5,503 bases of DNA from Planctomycetales bacterium (GCA_030642005.1 DAOWOP010000177.1:1-5503); one strand, 5' to 3'; positions 1 to 5,462 are shown, counted from the stretch's first letter. Program-made: numbers and translations. The notes: a model not told the origin generated them from the letters alone.

Positions 1-44
1 CCGGGTTCGACGAGACCCCAGGGTGTGACGATCTCGCCGCCGCC

Positions 45-89
45 GGTTCTCCGCTGTCTTCGCCCTCCGGGCGAAGACAGCGGAGAACC
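45..89. repeat. Perfect inverted repeat (21-bp arms, 3-nt loop)
   Basis: Bases 45-65 are the exact reverse complement of 69-89, separated by the trinucleotide TCC. The arms begin GGTTCTCCGCTGTC and close on a GC-rich GCCC/GGGC top. It lies about 60 bases past the stop codon of the minus-strand ABC-F gene, where a terminator could sit. However, no T-run follows on the minus strand (the next bases are CGGCGGCGG), and the plus strand continues ACTGAACGC, so a classical intrinsic terminator is not supported. Such a long, perfect stem suggests a recently inserted or actively maintained palindromic repeat. What lies upstream cannot be seen because the window begins 44 bases earlier. Confidence 0.85.
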
Positions 90-147
90 ACTGAACGCAT
101 ATACCACTGGATGTTGTCAGGGACAAGATACAAGGGTGTGCATCATT

Positions 148-2097
148 CTAATCGGAGGCAGGAGCGGAAGCGGCATTGTCCTGTTTGCCCAGTTCTTCAC
201 CAACCTGCTCCCACTCGTTCCACAGTGCTTCGAGCCGGGATTCCCTGGCTGGATACTCCTTGCAAAGTTGCCCGACGCGGTCCGTGTCGCAGGTCTCGCC
301 GGCGGTGGATATCTCGTCGTTAAGCCCGGCAAGTTCCGCCTCGACGGTTTCAATTTCCGCTTCGATTTCCTCGACGCGGCGTTTGAGGCGTTGCACCAGG
401 TTCGCCTGTTTTCGGTTCCGGCGGTACTCGTCCTTGCGATCCTGCTTCGTTTTCCCGGCGGACTGCCGAGAGGTTTTCCCGTCGCCACGGTTGCGACGAT
501 CGTTCCGCCACGCCGAAAACGCTTCCCATCCGCCGAGGATACACCGCACCCGCCCGTCGTCAATCGCCCAGATATGCGTAGCCACAGCCTGGACGAGGTA
601 ACGGTCGTGGCTGACAAAGACGACCGTCCCGTCGAAATGCTGCAATACGTCCTGCATGATTTCGGTCGAGGGTATGTCCAGATGATTGGTCGGTTCGTCG
701 AGCATCAGGACGTTTGGGTTCTGCACCATCAATCGCGCCAGGACAACGCGGCTTCGCTGGCCGCCGCTGAGTTCGTCGATTCGCTTGAGCGACTCGTCCC
801 CGCCCAGCAGCACCCTGCCCAGTGCGGAGCGGGCTTGCTGCGGCAAACAGTCTTCCCTGGCAGACATAACGGCATGGAGCGCCGTGCCGGTCGGATCAAG
901 CCGCTCGTGCGTCTGAGGCAGATAGCCGACCTTGACGTTGGAGCCGCCGCGAACGGACCCGCCAAGCGGCGTCAACTCGCCCATCAGCGTCCGCAGCAGT
1001 GCGGTCTTGCCGACGCCGTTGGCGCCAAGGATGGCTATACGCTGGCCTCGTTCGACGTCCATGGCCTCGATCTTCAGGAGCGGTGCGTCGTATCCGACGG
1101 CAAGGTCGGCTGCCCGGAATACCATATCGCCCGTCCTCCGCCCGGCTGGAAGCGACACGCTGATGTTCCGATGCTCCTGTGGCTTAGCCATGGCGTCATC
1201 CCGCATGAACCGCTCAAGCCGCGTGCGCCGGCCACGAGCCTCTTTGCCGCGCTGACCGGAGATGTTGCGGGCGATGTAGTCTTCGGTTTTGGCTATGTAT
1301 TCCTGCTGGGCCTCCCACCGGCGCATGCGTTCGGTGTGCCGCTCGTCGCGCTGCGGCAGATACCTGCTGTATGGGCCGCGATACGTCTCCAGGCTGCCGA
1401 AGGCGATTTCCCACGTCCGGGCCGTTACGCTGTCGAGGAAATACCGGTCGTGCGAAACAACTATCAAAGCCCCGCGGAACGACTGGAGCCAGGATTCCAG
1501 CCATTCGACCGAATCCAGGTCGAGGTGATTGGTCGGTTCGTCGAGCATCAGCAGGTCCGGGTTTCGCAGCAGCAAACCTGCCAGGTAAGCCCGCGTTCGT
1601 TCGCCGCCGCTGAGTTTGGACAGGGTGCGAGCCCACATATCCGGCCCGAAGGCCAGGCCGGTCAGCACCTGTTCAATCCGCCGGTTGTAGTCGTACCCGC
1701 CGAGGGCCTCGAACCGGGACTGCATCCGGTCGTACTGTTTCAGCAGATTCGTCTGGCCGGTGTCGTCGCGCTCCATCCGGGCAGTCAGGTCATTCAACTG
1801 TCGCTCCATGCGACGCAGATCGGAAAAGACATCGAGCATCGCGTCATGAATCGTCCTGTCTTCCGGCCCAGGCGGGTCCTGGGGCAGATAACCGATTCGC
1901 AGTTCGCGCCTGCGGTGTACCTGTCCGACGGTCGGCGTAATCTGCCCGGCGATAACACGCAGCAGCGTGGTCTTGCCCTCGCCGTTCGGGCCTACAAGAC
2001 CGATGCGATCAGATTCGCCAAGGTGAAAGGCGACGTTCATGAGAACCTCGTGGGTCCCGAAGGCGTGGGTAACGTTTTCGGCGATAATCAGCGACAT
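148..2097 (-). CDS. ABC-F family ATP-binding protein (Uup/EttA-like, duplicated ABC domains)
   Basis: A soluble tandem-ABC ATPase of the ABC-F class. Family members bind the ribosome near the E site and help resolve stalled translation or give antibiotic resistance; they are not transporters. The start chosen gives 649 aa beginning MSLIIAENVTHAFG. Domain 1 has Walker A GPNGEGKT (36-43), Q-loop Gln73, signature LSGGE (162-166), Walker B with LDEPTNHLD (185-193) and H-switch SHDRY (215-219). The charged inter-domain linker spans about 223-325. Domain 2 has Walker A GANGVGKT (358-365), Gln395, LSGGQ (443-447), LDEPTNHLD (466-474) and SHDRY (496-500). A charged tail and probable coiled coil (about 540-635) resembles the C-terminal extension of Uup-type members. 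No membrane segment is visible. All ATPase residues are intact, so it should be active. In-frame starts further upstream (ATG at 2130, TTG at 2142) would add 11 or 15 residues that do not resemble the family; no strong Shine-Dalgarno decides between them. The subfamily cannot be fixed by eye. Confidence 0.95.
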   Translation of the reverse strand: MSLIIAENVTHAFGTHEVLMNVAFHLGESDRIGLVGPNGEGKTTLLRVIAGQITPTVGQVHRRRELRIGYLPQDPPGPEDRTIHDAMLDVFSDLRRMERQLNDLTARMERDDTGQTNLLKQYDRMQSRFEALGGYDYNRRIEQVLTGLAFGPDMWARTLSKLSGGERTRAYLAGLLLRNPDLLMLDEPTNHLDLDSVEWLESWLQSFRGALIVVSHDRYFLDSVTARTWEIAFGSLETYRGPYSRYLPQRDERHTERMRRWEAQQEYIAKTEDYIARNISGQRGKEARGRRTRLERFMRDDAMAKPQEHRNISVSLPAGRRTGDMVFRAADLAVGYDAPLLKIEAMDVERGQRIAILGANGVGKTALLRTLMGELTPLGGSVRGGSNVKVGYLPQTHERLDPTGTALHAVMSAREDCLPQQARSALGRVLLGGDESLKRIDELSGGQRSRVVLARLMVQNPNVLMLDEPTNHLDIPSTEIMQDVLQHFDGTVVFVSHDRYLVQAVATHIWAIDDGRVRCILGGWEAFSAWRNDRRNRGDGKTSRQSAGKTKQDRKDEYRRNRKQANLVQRLKRRVEEIEAEIETVEAELAGLNDEISTAGETCDTDRVGQLCKEYPARESRLEALWNEWEQVGEELGKQDNAASAPASD

Positions 2098-2204
2098 AGT
2101 TGGCTCTACGGTAACACTGAAGGGAAACATTCGGTTCGACAAGTCAGTAAGGTGCTCATACTGACCGTTCTTGAAAACAGAACAAAATTACAGGATTTGA
2201 TATT

Positions 2205-2210
2205 ATTATA
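2205..2210 (-). promoter_or_regulatory. Possible -10 box (TATAAT) upstream of the ABC-F gene
   Basis: On the minus strand this reads as an exact TATAAT, about 108 bases upstream of the chosen ABC-F start codon. No good -35 box lies 16-18 bases before it; that position falls in the first heptamers of the repeat element and reads like ATTAGG. The region is AT-rich, so a chance match is quite possible. Confidence 0.25.
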
Positions 2211-2223
2211 TGCCGAACGCATA

Positions 2224-2276
2224 AATGCCTAATGACCAATGACCAATGTCTAATGAATGTCTAATGCCCAATGTCT
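2224..2276 (+). repeat. Outer left arm: tandem AATGNCY heptamers
   Basis: The arm parses completely as AATGCCT, AATGACC, AATGACC, AATGTCT, a truncated AATG, AATGTCT, AATGCCC, AATGTCT. That is four heptamers, one tetramer and three heptamers. It is preceded by GCCGAACGCATAAATG (2212-2227), a boundary seen again before the short copy near the window end. Confidence 0.85.
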
Positions 2277-2305
2277 AAAAAAGCACGGCGATGATTTTAG
2301 AGACC

Positions 2306-2432
2306 ATAACAAAATTCACCGCAGAGAACGCAGAGAAGTAAAAAATAACAATAATACTTTTCTCTGCGGCCTCCCTGGCTCGGTCGCCGTGGCGAACGGC
2401 TGCGTACTCTGCGGTGAAGTTCTTTTTGTTAT
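2306..2432. repeat. Inner inverted repeat with CACCGCAGAG motif
   Basis: The left arm (2306-2326) starts ATAACAAAA and continues TTCACCGCAGAG. The inverted right arm (2407-2432) carries the same sequence apart from four extra bases between the two blocks. The motif CGCAGAG recurs at 2329-2335 and inverted at 2361-2368, flanking an A-rich loop. Short CGCAGAG-type intergenic repeats are familiar to me from planctomycete-like and metagenomic genomes, though this is recollection only. Confidence 0.8.
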
Positions 2433-2445
2433 ATGCTCTTATCTT

Positions 2446-2498
2446 AGGCATTAGAAATTGGTCATTGATTGGTCATTGGACATTGGTCATTGGACATT
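2446..2498 (-). repeat. Outer right arm: inverted heptamers
   Basis: Read on the minus strand this is AATGTCC, AATGACC, AATGTCC, AATGACC, AATC, AATGACC, AATTTCT, AATGCCT. It has the same 7-7-7-7-4-7-7-7 architecture as the left arm, with the short unit again fifth. Ungapped comparison of the two arms gives 41 of 53 identical positions by hand count, so they form a true, somewhat diverged inverted pair. Confidence 0.85.
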
Positions 2499-2581
2499 TT
2501 ATAACCTCCTTATAGATAAGACTTTCTGGAATTCCTCGGATTCTCTGATCCCGAATAAAATCGGTCAGTTTGAGTAAGGTA

Positions 2582-3145
2582 TCAGAAATTCCAACTCGCC
2601 AGACTCGGCGGATAGAGGGCTAATATGCGTACAATTCGCCAGCCCGGCTTGCGCTTGGCCCATTCCAATCGCCAGACCGTATCGACGTACTCGCTGCTTT
2701 CGAGGATGACTCGAACCTTTACCTCCGTCGTCGCCTTCTCGCCGGTGATGGTTGTTACAGGCCTGACGGTTTGGAGGCGCTCGACAGGCCGACGACGCAG
2801 CGCCATTCTGCCCGCCAGGATTATTTCATCCTTGTTGATAATCTTTCTGCCGGAGGTCGGAGCAAAACAGGACTCGTCAAGGTGCTCGACGGCGCCGTTC
2901 AGGTCGCCGGCTTCGACACTATCGGCGATGTCGGCCATTGCTGAATTAATCTGCTCGAGGTCCGTCTTCACAAGATAGGACGTCAGCCCCACCGCCACGC
3001 CTAACGCCGGCGCGACAAGCAGCGCCAGGGTCCACCGGCGCGTCCGCCGGCTGTGCCAAATCGCAGCCACCGCCGCTTCGGCCAATACCAATATGACATA
3101 AACCGCCAACGGGGTCTCAAAAAGCAACCGTTTCAGAGTTTCCAT
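2582..3145 (-). CDS. Membrane protein with probable NTF2-like C-terminal domain
   Basis: A 187-aa protein of unknown function. Two hydrophobic helices are visible at about residues 12-30 and 38-59, joined by the strongly basic turn HSRRTRR (31-37). By the positive-inside rule this turn should be cytoplasmic, placing the C-terminal part outside the cytoplasm, although K5 and R6 make the N-terminal side ambiguous. Residues 62-187 look like a small NTF2/SnoaL-type fold. There is an early helix with AGDLNGAVEHLDESC, then alternating polar strands, and an ending of the W-R-L-E-W...PGWRIVRI type. The fold is inferred from pattern, not from a recognised family. The ATG start is followed directly by the first helix, and a weak AAGGT lies 11 bases upstream. 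It is divergently transcribed from the MerR-type gene across 157 bases. No partner gene and no cleavable signal peptide are seen. Confidence 0.8.
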   Translation of the reverse strand: METLKRLLFETPLAVYVILVLAEAAVAAIWHSRRTRRWTLALLVAPALGVAVGLTSYLVKTDLEQINSAMADIADSVEAGDLNGAVEHLDESCFAPTSGRKIINKDEIILAGRMALRRRPVERLQTVRPVTTITGEKATTEVKVRVILESSEYVDTVWRLEWAKRKPGWRIVRILALYPPSLASWNF

Positions 3146-3302
3146 GAGAGGAATCTACCTTAACGCCGATGCGCCAGTCCATTGGAAAAGCACAGGCCTC
3201 ACAACGATGGAGGCGTCGGAACCCACGGACGGCTTTGGGCTGGCTGGGGAGGCACTAAAGTTTCATCCCCGCCTGCTACGATAACATTGAAGAGATATTC
3301 AC
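3146..3302. other. Divergent intergenic region between membrane-protein and MerR-type genes
   Basis: Both start codons must be served from these 157 bases. No convincing -35/-10 pair was found for either direction. The only structure seen is GGGGA (3247-3251) facing TCCCC (3266-3270) around ACTAAAGTTT, which could be an operator but is short. A weak purine-rich GAAGAG (3289-3294) precedes the MerR-type start by 8 bases. Confidence 0.4.
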
Positions 3303-3545
3303 ATGCCAAAGACCGGGTCTAAAAAAGCGATGAAGATCGGCGAGGCCGCCAAGGCCGCCGACGTATCAACCCAAACGATCGAATACTACATCATGTTGGG
3401 GCTGGTTACGCCTATCACAACTCCCGGCTCACGCCGCCGGTCATTCGACGAAAAAGCGGTCAAACGGATACGACTCATCCGCGAACTCAACGACAGCGGC
3501 TACACACTCCGCGAAATCCGCACAACCTGGCTGCGAAAACGATGA
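3303..3545 (+). CDS. Small MerR-family HTH protein (DNA-binding domain only)
   Basis: An 80-aa protein that is essentially a lone MerR-type winged helix-turn-helix domain. Residues 10-28 (MKIGEAAKAADVSTQTIEY) match the first helices of the family, where the Tyr-Tyr-x-x-x-G-Leu-Val pattern (28-35) is typical. Residues 43-77 (RRRSFDEKAVKRIRLI onward, then GYTLREI) form the wing and the second helical pair. The long dimerisation helix and effector-binding C-terminus of full MerR regulators are missing, as in excisionase-like or architectural members. It presumably binds DNA; target and effector are unknown. An alternative ATG at 3330 would drop nine basic residues before MKIGE; GAAGAG upstream of 3303 slightly favours the longer form. 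It faces the HepT remnant tail-to-tail and is divergent from the membrane-protein gene, which it might regulate, but no operator proves this. Confidence 0.85.
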   Translation: MPKTGSKKAMKIGEAAKAADVSTQTIEYYIMLGLVTPITTPGSRRRSFDEKAVKRIRLIRELNDSGYTLREIRTTWLRKR

Positions 3546-3587
3546 GCGAAAGGCTTACAGGTTTTGTCCCGCCGCATCAGGACGCAA

Positions 3588-3749
3588 TTACGCCTTCTCT
3601 TCCGGCGGAACCAGAGGCTCCATCATCACGATCAGCACCGGAATATCTTTATGAGCAATATCCCAGATGATATATTTCAAGCCCAGCCATTCGAATGGCT
3701 GGGCTTCTTGCCACACCTTGTGTGCCACCTTTTCCCTCGCACCCGTTCG
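3588..3749 (-). pseudogene. Probable HepT/HEPN (DUF86-type) toxin remnant
   Basis: Immediately after the TGA of the nucleotidyltransferase gene, and in the same frame, 53 sense codons run to a TAA at 3588-3590. The product reads RTGAREKVAHKVW early on, and later LGLKYIIWDIAHKDIPVL and then EPLVPPEEKA. The last part resembles the C-terminus of HepT-like HEPN proteins, whose usual pattern is R-x4-6-H-x-Y, a short GxD/N stretch, then IVWxxxxxDLPxLIxxLE. An R-x4-H (REKVAH) is present, but the Tyr two residues after His is Val. The N-terminal two-thirds expected of a HepT (roughly 80-90 residues) is absent, with no room for it, so a deletion rather than a frameshift is implied. No ATG with a ribosome binding site is seen; a GTG at 3726-3728 is possible. 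Family assignment is from pattern memory and needs a profile search. Confidence 0.5.
3679..3706. repeat. 28-bp perfect palindrome within the HepT remnant
   Basis: The sequence AAGCCCAGCCATTC is followed directly by its exact reverse complement, giving 14-bp arms with no spacer. As RNA it would form a GC-rich stem with a TTCGAA top. On the plus strand it is followed by CTTG and on the minus strand by GAAATATA, so T-runs are poor. It lies between convergent genes and could act as a weak bidirectional terminator, or it may be an inserted repeat (see findings). Confidence 0.7.
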
Positions 3750-4052
3750 TCAGGCTGCATAAATGACCTCCCTGTGCTTGAGAATATGCTTCCGCCGGAA
3801 AGGATTTCGCAGCCCCTCTTTTTCCACAAAATCCACCTCGCGTCCGAAGATTTCCTTCAATTCATCCTGCATGTTAATCAGGTCGAACAGGCTCCAGGGC
3901 GCGTCTTCGGCGAAACTGACCAGGACGTCCACGTCGCTGTCGAGGCTGAAGTCATCCCGCAGGACCGAACCGAACAGGGAAAACTCCGTAATCTTCCACT
4001 TCCGGCAGAAGCGGGCGATTTTTCCTTTGTCGATTTCAGTGGCGACCGTCAT
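3750..4052 (-). CDS. Minimal nucleotidyltransferase (MNT / MntA-like antitoxin)
   Basis: A 100-aa protein of the small nucleotidyltransferase family, full length for the group. The signature LFGSVLRDDF (26-35) supplies the Gly-Ser motif (28-29). SDVDVLV (39-45) supplies the catalytic Asp40 and Asp42, and REVDFV (71-76) supplies the third Asp74. The C-terminus, with RNPFRRKHILKHREVIYA, is the usual ending of these proteins. All three metal-binding acids are intact, so it could still transfer AMP. In characterised MntA/HepT pairs the enzyme AMPylates the Tyr of the HEPN toxin's R-x4-6-H-x-Y motif and so neutralises it. Here the expected HepT gene survives only as a fragment directly downstream, so this may be an orphan antitoxin, act on a HepT elsewhere, or be decaying. 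A GAGAG stretch lies just before ATG, and a GATAAT box on the minus strand near 4075-4080 could be a -10 site. It is divergent from the YchF-like gene. Confidence 0.9.
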   Translation of the reverse strand: MTVATEIDKGKIARFCRKWKITEFSLFGSVLRDDFSLDSDVDVLVSFAEDAPWSLFDLINMQDELKEIFGREVDFVEKEGLRNPFRRKHILKHREVIYAA

Positions 4053-4096
4053 TACTCTCTCGCTTTCAACAATAATTATCGCCGAAATGTATCACC

Positions 4097-4124
4097 TTCA
4101 CCAGTGTAATTCCGCCCATATACC
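4097..4124 (+). promoter_or_regulatory. Candidate sigma70-type promoter for the YchF-like gene
   Basis: TTCACC (4097-4102) and TATACC (4119-4124) are separated by 16 bases; each matches the consensus at four of six positions. Transcription would begin some 60 bases before the start codon. A chance match cannot be excluded. Confidence 0.25.
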
Positions 4125-4180
4125 ATTCCGGAGGATAAAACATTCGTGTTCGCGCAGTTCGCGGCTTATATTGGGTTCAC

Positions 4181-4184
4181 GGAG
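4181..4184 (+). promoter_or_regulatory. Ribosome binding site deciding the YchF-like start
   Basis: GGAG stands 7 bases before the ATG at 4192. It supports starting there rather than at the TTG at 4171 or anywhere in the 143 extra in-frame codons reaching back to 3763. A second, stronger-looking GGAGG at 4130-4134 is not positioned for any in-frame start. Confidence 0.7.
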
Positions 4185-4191
4185 ATTTTTT

Positions 4192-5262
4192 ATGCGTGCG
4201 GCGTTGATAGGTTTACCACAAAGCGGTAAGAGCACTTTATTCGCAGCCTTGGCCGAGGCCGGCGGGTCGAACGTCCACCTGGACCGGCCCGACCAGGAGC
4301 ACCTTGCCGTCGTCAAAGTTCCCGACGAACGACTGGACTGGCTCGAAGAGCATTACAAGCCGAAGAAAAAAACGCACGCCGAGATCGAGTTTCTCGACGT
4401 TCCGGGAATGGACTTATCGACCGAAGCCGGTCGGCGGCACGCGCGGACGCACTGGCCTGCGATCCGACAAAGCGACATGATCGTTATTGTCCTGCGCGAT
4501 TTCCGGAACGATTCGGTCCCGCCGTACCGAGGCAGAGTGAACCCAGCCGACGATCTGGAAGAACTTCGCTCGGAGATGCTCTTTTCCGACCTGGAACAGG
4601 TGGCTGGGAGGATAGAGAAACTCCAGGCCGCCGTTCGCAAACCAACGCCCGAACAGGACAAAAATATCCGCGAACTCGAATTGATGCAGCGGATGCAGGA
4701 AGTTTTGGAGGAAGAAAAACCTCTGACCGAGGCGGTCGTGGGCGATGCCGATGAAAAAACGGCCCGCACGTTCGCGTTCCAGACGCTCAAGCCTGTGGTT
4801 GTAGTGCTGAATTGCGACGAGGGCGCTGTTGGGGACGGGGGAGTCGAGGAATTCGCCGGCTGCCCGACCGTTCGTCTTTCAGCCAAAATCGAGGAGGAGA
4901 TCGCCGCCCTTGCGCCGGCGGACCGCGGCGAATTCATGGAGGCGATGGGGATTTCAGCCCTTGCCCGCGACCGTCTGATCCGCTCGTGTTACAAGGCGAT
5001 GAACCTGATAGCCTTCCTGACCGCCGGCGAAAGGGAGTGCCGGACATGGTCGATCCCCGCCGGTACGGATGCATTGACGGCGGCAGGTCAAATCCACAGC
5101 GACATCGCCCGCGGTTTTATCCGGGCACAGGTTATCGCCTTCGACGACCTGAAGGCTGCCGGCAGCGAGAAAGCCGCCCGCGCCGCCGGTAAGTTCCGAC
5201 TCGAAGGAAAGAACTACATTATCCGCGACGGCGACGAGATATTGTTCAGGTTCAACGTGTAG
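4192..5262 (+). CDS. Divergent YchF/OLA1-family NTPase (DUF933 / TGS-like C-terminus)
   Basis: A 356-aa P-loop NTPase, close to the roughly 363 aa of standard YchF, a ribosome-associated ATPase of the Obg group. G1 is GLPQSGKS (7-14), where standard YchF has GLPNVGKS. G3 is DVPGM (69-73) in place of DIAGL. G4 is NCDE (207-210), the N-x-x-E form linked to ATP preference in YchF. G5 is SAK (230-232). Residues 114-121, GRVNPADD, and a coiled coil at about 121-178 follow the YchF plan. The C-terminal TGS-like domain (about 270-356) is well conserved, with LTAGERECRTWSIPAG, then IHSDIARGFIRAQVI, and finally EGKNYIIRDGDEILFRFNV. Switch I is clearly different: the usual NFPFCTIEPN stretch is replaced by NVHLDRPDQE, and the Gly-rich KGASKGEGLGN loop after G3 is missing. 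It is therefore probably a paralogue rather than the housekeeping YchF. Its hydrophobic Met73 after G3 keeps the hydrophobic substitution for catalytic Gln. It appears to be a single-gene unit. Confidence 0.9.
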   Translation: MRAALIGLPQSGKSTLFAALAEAGGSNVHLDRPDQEHLAVVKVPDERLDWLEEHYKPKKKTHAEIEFLDVPGMDLSTEAGRRHARTHWPAIRQSDMIVIVLRDFRNDSVPPYRGRVNPADDLEELRSEMLFSDLEQVAGRIEKLQAAVRKPTPEQDKNIRELELMQRMQEVLEEEKPLTEAVVGDADEKTARTFAFQTLKPVVVVLNCDEGAVGDGGVEEFAGCPTVRLSAKIEEEIAALAPADRGEFMEAMGISALARDRLIRSCYKAMNLIAFLTAGERECRTWSIPAGTDALTAAGQIHSDIARGFIRAQVIAFDDLKAAGSEKAARAAGKFRLEGKNYIIRDGDEILFRFNV

Positions 5263-5334
5263 AACGAATATGATTCGAAAGGTGCAAGGATTTCAAGAGG
5301 CAGATTTCTTTGCGCAGCAGAGTTCGGCAGCAGC

Positions 5335-5360
5335 GCCGAGCGCATAAATGACCAATGTCT
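5335..5360 (+). repeat. Short dispersed copy of the AATGNCY repeat
   Basis: GCCGAGCGCATAAATG (5335-5350) differs at one base from 2212-2227. It leads into just two heptamers, AATGACC (5347-5353) and AATGTCT (5354-5360), then a degraded AAT. It lies 72 bases past the YchF-like stop codon. This seems to be a minimal or decayed copy of the left end of the 2.2-kb element. Confidence 0.7.
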
Positions 5361-5386
5361 AATATGACAGCGCTACCTTCTCAATA

Positions 5387-5410
5387 GCCCCAGATGGGGC
5401 GGTCGTTTTT
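5387..5410 (+). terminator. Hairpin plus T-run, candidate terminator for the YchF-like gene
   Basis: GCCCC (5387-5391) and GGGGC (5396-5400) form a stem with an AGAT loop. Five intervening bases follow, and then TTTTT (5406-5410). It is 124 bases past the stop codon of the upstream gene. The five-base gap before the T-run weakens the terminator call. It is also the first hairpin of a repeat cluster, so it may be part of a repeat rather than a dedicated terminator. Confidence 0.45.
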
Positions 5411-5412
5411 AG

Positions 5413-5442
5413 CCCAGGGCGCAGCCGAAGGCAAGCCCTGGG
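5413..5442. repeat. Nested hairpin (CCCAGGGC / GCCCTGGG)
   Basis: CCCAGGGC (5413-5420) pairs with GCCCTGGG (5435-5442). The 14-base loop itself contains a small stem GCC-GAA-GGC (5424-5432). It sits three bases after the preceding T-run, as part of a run of palindromes. Non-coding. Confidence 0.7.
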
Positions 5443-5462
5443 GGAAAGTATGATGTATTGAA

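Larger units (their letters stand above)
2224..2498. repeat. Composite palindromic repeat element (nested inverted repeats)
   Basis: This 275-bp block fills most of the gene-free stretch between the ABC-F gene and the membrane-protein gene. It has two nested pairs of inverted repeats. The outer pair is 53-nt arms of tandem AATGNCY heptamers (2224-2276 and, inverted, 2446-2498). The inner pair carries CACCGCAGAG (2306-2326 and, inverted, 2407-2432). The middle holds a further CGCAGAG (2329-2335) facing TCTCTGCG (2361-2368), and a small GCCGT/ACGGC hairpin (2386-2400). There is no transposase or credible reading frame. It is best described as a non-coding, possibly non-autonomous repeat element. 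The rest of the gap (2499-2581) shows only a weak CTGA..CCGA/TCGG..TCAG stem at 2545-2568 with no T-run, and no gene. Confidence 0.8.

Noticed and set aside
1..20. tRNA T-arm (GGGTTCGA) at the window start
   Set aside because: The bases after TTCGA do not pair back as a five-base T-stem, and no acceptor stem or CCA end follows.
25..2232. A 735-codon open frame on the plus strand across nearly the whole ABC-F gene
   Set aside because: The minus strand encodes a complete ABC-F protein with every ATPase motif. The plus-strand translation shows no recognisable domain and is an antisense shadow of GC-rich codons.
2257..2454. A 65-codon plus-strand frame containing HRRERRE
   Set aside because: It lies entirely inside the palindromic repeat element, and its residues are just the translated CACCGCAGAG repeat. 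There is no ribosome binding site.
2224..2498. CRISPR array
   Set aside because: The units are 7 bases long, contiguous and inverted between the two arms, with no spacers and no cas genes.
3564..4109. A 181-codon plus-strand frame
   Set aside because: It is antisense to the nucleotidyltransferase and HepT remnant and shows no protein-like features of its own.
3763..4191. A 143-residue N-terminal extension of the YchF-like protein
   Set aside because: It runs antisense across the nucleotidyltransferase gene, has no family resemblance, and the ATG at 4192 has GGAG seven bases upstream and begins exactly at the P-loop strand.
4353..4937. A 194-codon minus-strand frame rich in Ser and Arg
   Set aside because: It is the antisense shadow of the YchF-like gene, which has clear G motifs in the other strand.
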